Below the pieces are notes generated by a model that saw nothing but the letters and a program-made list of their open reading frames with translations, did not search any database and had not been told where the DNA came from. Below are positions 61,052 to 64,000 of a DNA stretch of 64,000 nucleotides, one piece after another. How positions within the stretch are numbered: the stretch's first letter is position 1; the number at the start of each line of letters is the position of its first letter. The position numbers and the translations under genes are program-made. Origin of the DNA: DATAOG01 sp963782885 (GTDB lineage Bacteria; Pseudomonadota; Alphaproteobacteria; Geminicoccales; Geminicoccaceae). Where the stretch lies: the NCBI GenBank assembly GCA_963782885.1, contig CAWALL010000022.1:1-64000 (forward strand). Direction: 5' to 3'.

Positions 61052-61549
61052 TCATGGCAGGCGGACCAGGAAGACCCGCTCGAAGATCTGGGTGACCGCG
61101 GCCGCGACCAGGGCACCATAGATGAGCGCCACCGCGAGGCGGCGCCTGCGATCGGCGCTCGAGGTGGCGAGCGGCCATTCGAACAGCCCGACGAAGGCGG
61201 TCACGAACAGCCAGGTCGCCAGCCAGAACGGCAGCCGGCCGACCAGGCCGGCGGCATAGGTCAGGGTCAGCAGGATCGCGAGCAGCAGCCGGCGCACGCC
61301 GGTATCGGCCAGCCAGACCGACCGCCCGCGCCCGGCGCCCAGCCGCCAGCCGCCGGCGCGCGCGGCGCACAAGCACAAGATTCCGCCGAGCAGCAGGATG
61401 ATCGCGCCGAGCACGCCCGGCACCAGGCCCGGCGCCGTATAGGGCTCGATGTTCAGCTCCTCGAAGCGCGGCATGCGCAGGCTCAGCGCCAGGGCCGCGG
61501 CGCCGAGCGCGATCAGCACGAGCCCGGTGACGAAATCCGCCTTGATCAT
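61052..61549 (-). CDS. TctB-family small permease, second locus
   Basis: 165 residues with four hydrophobic spans, starting MIKADFVTGLVLIALGAAAL and including YTAPGLVPGVLGAIILLLGG. The much longer open frame here (to 62236) is the antisense shadow of other reading; ATG 61549 gives the normal TctB length. Lies between a DHDPS-family gene and tctA. Confidence 0.83.
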   Translation of the reverse strand: MIKADFVTGLVLIALGAAALALSLRMPRFEELNIEPYTAPGLVPGVLGAIILLLGGILCLCAARAGGWRLGAGRGRSVWLADTGVRRLLLAILLTLTYAAGLVGRLPFWLATWLFVTAFVGLFEWPLATSSADRRRRLAVALIYGALVAAAVTQIFERVFLVRLP

Positions 61550-61584
61550 GACGCCCGGTCCGGGCGCCCGCTCGGACGCCCCGG

Positions 61585-62655
61585 TCACGCCAGCCAGCGG
61601 TCGCGATGGGCGGCGACGAAGGCGTCGTCGGCGAGCTCCGGATACGCGGCACAGACCCGGTCGATCTCGGCCGCCTGCCCGGCGCTCAGGCCCTCCTCGG
61701 GATCGAGGCACCAGATGCCCTCGAGCAGGCCCTGGCGGCGCAACACTTCGTGGCAGCCGGCGATGCAGCCCCGGAAACCGTTGGCGGCATCGAACAAGGC
61801 GCCGTTGGCATCGGTAACCGCGGCGTCGAGCGCGAGCAGCGCCGGATCGTAGATGCCTTCGCGACGCGCGGCCTTGATCCGGGCCACGATCTCGACCGCC
61901 TTCTGCGTCCAGACGCACCAGTGCCCGAGCAGCCCGCCCTCGATCTGGACCGTGACCGTCTGGTCGCCGCGCCGGAACCGGAACGGGGTCAGGAGGTCGA
62001 GGACGATGTGGTCGTCGTTGCCGGTCAGCAGCGTGATCCGCTGCTGCGCGCCGGCCTCGACCACGCCGCGCACCACGTCGAGCGTCCGGTAGCGGTCGAA
62101 GGGCGCAATCTTGATCGCGACGACGTTGTCGATCCGGGCGAAGCGACGCCAGAACCCAGCGGAGAGCACGCGGCCGCCGACCGCCGGCTGGAGATAGAAG
62201 CCAATCACCGGGATGCGTCGCGCGACTGCCTGGCAATGGTCGATCACCTCGTTCTCGCTGGCACCCCGCAGGGCGGCGAGGCTGAGGAGCCCGGCGTGGT
62301 AGCCGAGCCCTCGCGCGAGATCGGCCTCGCTGAGCGCCTGCGCGGTACCACCGACCAGGCCCGCGATCAGCACCAGGGGCCGCCCGGTCCGGGTGGCGGC
62401 CGTCTCGGCTGCGAGCCTCAGGACCGGCTCGAGGAGGCCGGCCTCACGGATCCGAAACTGGGTGGTGTGGACGCCGACCGCGAGGCCGCTGGCGCCAGCA
62501 TCGATGTAGTAGCGGCTGAGCGCCCGCTGGTGGATCGGATCGAGCGTACGGGCGGCGGTCAGCGCCAGCGGATGCGCCGGGATCACACCGCCCCGGCGCA
62601 GCGCCGCCAGCACCTCGGCCGGCAGGTCCCGATGATCCAGGCCGGTCCGGCCCAT
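61585..62655 (-). CDS. Dihydrodipicolinate synthase-family aldolase
   Basis: 356 residues, longer than DapA. GVIPAHPLALTAARTLDP at the start, SGLAVGVHTTQF, GFYLQPAVGG and VVAIKIAPFDRYRTLDVV, where Lys should form the Schiff base. Such side-branch members cleave 2-keto-3-deoxy acids or similar. First gene of the minus-strand unit with TctB, TctA and an epimerase, so the four probably handle one sugar acid. Confidence 0.88.
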   Translation of the reverse strand: MGRTGLDHRDLPAEVLAALRRGGVIPAHPLALTAARTLDPIHQRALSRYYIDAGASGLAVGVHTTQFRIREAGLLEPVLRLAAETAATRTGRPLVLIAGLVGGTAQALSEADLARGLGYHAGLLSLAALRGASENEVIDHCQAVARRIPVIGFYLQPAVGGRVLSAGFWRRFARIDNVVAIKIAPFDRYRTLDVVRGVVEAGAQQRITLLTGNDDHIVLDLLTPFRFRRGDQTVTVQIEGGLLGHWCVWTQKAVEIVARIKAARREGIYDPALLALDAAVTDANGALFDAANGFRGCIAGCHEVLRRQGLLEGIWCLDPEEGLSAGQAAEIDRVCAAYPELADDAFVAAHRDRWLA

Positions 62656-62780
62656 GGGGCGACGCTGCCTCCCGGCTGCCTGAGCCTCAGGGAAAGGTTC
62701 CCGTTCGGCCTCCGGCTGTCAAGTCAGCAGCGTCGCGGACCCGGTGCCGCCCCGGACGAGCGACTGTGTGGCGCGCCCGC

Positions 62781-63206
62781 TCAGGCCGGCCAAGCCCTGC
62801 CGTTGCTCCTCGCGATCACCCCGATGTCACGCCGACTGATGCCGAGATCGGTCAGTTCGGCGTCGCTGTAGGCCATCAGCTCGCGGTAGGTCTGCGCCTC
62901 CTGGCGCCGGCGGTTGCGCCAGCTCCCGACCCGCTCGGCGAGAGCGCCGAAGGCGAGGACGGGAACCCCGTCCCGCGGCAGCTGCCGCCAGGGATCGCTC
63001 TGCCTGGCGAACCGGCTGAGCTCGTCGCGCGTGGTGCCGATGTCGGCGAGCGCGCGGTCGTTCAGGCGCGTCAGCTCGTGGCGGGTGTGCAGGCCGCGCA
63101 GCCAGAGCACGAACCCGCCCGTGAGCCTCGCGGCCACGCGGCCGGTCGAACTGCCGGCGACGGCAGGTGAACTGGTCATGGTGACGTCTTTCGATGCGGT
63201 GACCAT
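62781..63206 (-). CDS. Protein with two DUF1127 motifs
   Basis: 141 residues. ATG 63206 with AAAAGGAGG ideal upstream. Residues about 30-60 (WLRGLHTRHELTRLNDRAL, ADIGTTRDEL) and 98-135 (RELMAYSDAELTDLGISRRD) each match the Arg-rich DUF1127 pattern (L-x-x-L-x-D-x-x-L-x-D-I-G-I-x-R). DUF1127 proteins are usually 45-75 residues with one motif; short ones bind RNA in alphaproteobacteria. A double copy is unusual. Confidence 0.82.
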   Translation of the reverse strand: MVTASKDVTMTSSPAVAGSSTGRVAARLTGGFVLWLRGLHTRHELTRLNDRALADIGTTRDELSRFARQSDPWRQLPRDGVPVLAFGALAERVGSWRNRRRQEAQTYRELMAYSDAELTDLGISRRDIGVIARSNGRAWPA

Positions 63207-63297
63207 CGCAAAAACCTCCTTTTCAGGCTGGAGGGAACCCAAGTCCGATGGGACCACCGCTCATCAAGATGGCGTCGCGCGTTCCTGTTTTGATCCT

Positions 63298-63870
63298 CTA
63301 ATATTGCAATGCAGCATTGCAACACATCGCCAAAAACGGTGACATTTTTGCAACCGTCGCCGCGATCACGCTCCGCTGGCTGAGATAGGGGTGATACTCG
63401 ACCTGATTGCCCAGCAGCGGCTCGGTGGTCAGCGCCTGGGCTTCCCGGAGGAGCGCGACGGTGAAGTTGCTGACGCCGATGTGCTTCGTCAGGCCCCGCC
63501 GCCTGACCTCGTTCAGCGCGCGGATGGTCTCGCGCAGCGGGATGGTCGGGCTCGGCCAGTGGAGCAGGAGCAGGTCGGGCTCGGTACCCAGCCGGCTAAG
63601 GCTCCGGTCGAGCGCGCGCTGCAGGTCGCCGTCCCGGAAACGCGCCGGCCCGATCTTGGTGGTCAGCCAGATCTGGCCCCTTGGCACCGCCGAGCCGCCG
63701 ATCGCCGCGCCGACGGCAGCCTCGTTGCGGTAGCTCTGCGCGGTATCGATGTGCCGGTAGCCGATCCCGAGCGCATAGCTGACGATCCGTTGCGCGACCC
63801 GATTACCGAGGCGGGCCGTGCCCAGCCCGAGCGCCGGAATTTGCACGTCCCGGACAGCGATGGATTTCAC
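63298..63870 (-). pseudogene. Aldo/keto reductase lacking its C-terminal third
   Basis: 190 residues. It has IPALGLGTARLGN, YRHIDTAQSYRNEAAVG (Asp, Tyr), WLTTKIGP (Lys), LLLLHWPSPT (His), KHIGVSNF and NQVEYHPYLSQ, all of the DkgB-type aldo/keto reductase. After YLSQRSVIAATVAK the match ends; the cofactor-binding end (about 80 residues) is missing and replaced by an AT-rich stretch. Probably truncated by rearrangement and inactive. Confidence 0.75.
63304..63322. promoter_or_regulatory. 19-bp perfect palindrome upstream of the double-DUF1127 gene
   Basis: TTGCAATGC-A-GCATTGCAA, 98 bp before the start codon at 63206 (minus strand). A further TTGCAA half-site lies at 63353. AATATTAG next to it could serve as -10. 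It is a typical operator for a dimeric repressor; no regulator gene is adjacent. Confidence 0.5.
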
Positions 63871-63893
63871 GAATGCCCCACGGGCTGCCGGGG

Positions 63894-64000
63894 CTACGCG
63901 GCCGCTTTGGACCGACCGGCGCGCGCCTGGTTCAGTTGGAACAATCGTGCCTGGATTTCTTCGTCCGACAGATCGGCAGGCCAGCCATAGGCGGCCGCGA
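63894..64000 (-). CDS. C-terminal end of a probable DNA methyltransferase (partial)
   Basis: Only the last 34 codons are in the window: AAAYGWPADLSDEEIQARLF, then QLNQARAGRSK and a TAG at 63894. This ending (Y-G-W-P-x-D-L-S-D-E-E-I-x-x-x-L-x-x-L-N-x-x-R) is that of large class I DNA methyltransferase/restriction proteins. The rest lies beyond the right edge, so completeness is unknown. Confidence 0.55.
   Translation of the reverse strand, partial: AAAYGWPADLSDEEIQARLFQLNQARAGRSKAAA

Noticed and set aside
1..64000. Search by eye for tRNA, rRNA and CRISPR arrays
   Set aside because: No T-loop GGTTCGAATCC-type element with matching arms, no rRNA text and no regularly spaced repeats were noticed; a covariance search could still find a tRNA I missed.

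Overview
The window is a 64 kb piece of a very GC-rich chromosome (about 70% by eye), almost certainly from a soil- or plant-associated alphaproteobacterium. The reasons are the many solute transporters (ABC, TRAP, two tripartite tricarboxylate systems), two CaiB/BaiF CoA-transferases, GFA and DUF1127 proteins, an HWE-type sensor kinase and a complete Liv ABC system. I cannot name the genus. I saw no rRNA, tRNA or CRISPR array.

Layout. 1-7.4 kb: two family-1 solute-binding proteins, a PEP-hydrolase-family TIM barrel, an SRPBCC protein, an ABC ATPase, a GNAT and an orphan Mur-ligase-like protein; no permease is present. 7.4-22.4 kb: an accessory region of mobile and defence-like genes, mostly lower in GC. 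It holds a HEPN-like gene, a complete IS1595-family element with an 8-bp target duplication, a frameshifted AIPR gene, an aromatic-degradation trio (intradiol dioxygenase, flavin reductase, LLM oxidoreductase), DUF2188 plus a TIR-like gene split by two tandem ISs that share the same CTAG target, fragments of a HigA antitoxin and a nuclease-like gene, an intact AbiJ/STM4504-type HEPN gene, a membrane protein/HAD pair, a MazE-like antitoxin with a nonsense codon, and a non-coding stretch with two matching palindromes.

22.4-43 kb: ordinary catabolic and envelope genes. These are a TRAP permease pair, two GFA proteins, a crotonase, a methyltransferase, CoA-transferases, GST, VOC, a class III aminotransferase, a gamma carbonic anhydrase, an FkbM methyltransferase/sulfatase/small-protein operon, a two-component pair and a TctCBA operon with a frameshifted GNAT at its end. 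43-55 kb: a PLP decarboxylase on the minus strand, then a long plus-strand run of Gfo/Idh/MocA oxidoreductase, DUF993 and sugar epimerase, a full Liv ABC importer, a 150-bp inverted-repeat element, and UbiD with UbiX. This run reads as uptake and breakdown of a sugar-like or acidic substrate. 55-56.4 kb: a lower-GC two-gene unit (ComF-like phosphoribosyltransferase and SLOG protein) with its own promoter.

56.4-64 kb: pirin, DUF3095, a second Tct locus (DHDPS-family, TctB, TctA, epimerase; no TctC), a double-DUF1127 protein behind a 19-bp palindrome, a truncated aldo/keto reductase, and the last 34 codons of a probable DNA methyltransferase at the right edge. The parts that most merit follow-up are the broken DUF2188/TIR-like locus, the AIPR/HEPN-like pair, the membrane/HAD pair, the phosphoribosyltransferase/SLOG unit and the structured non-coding elements.
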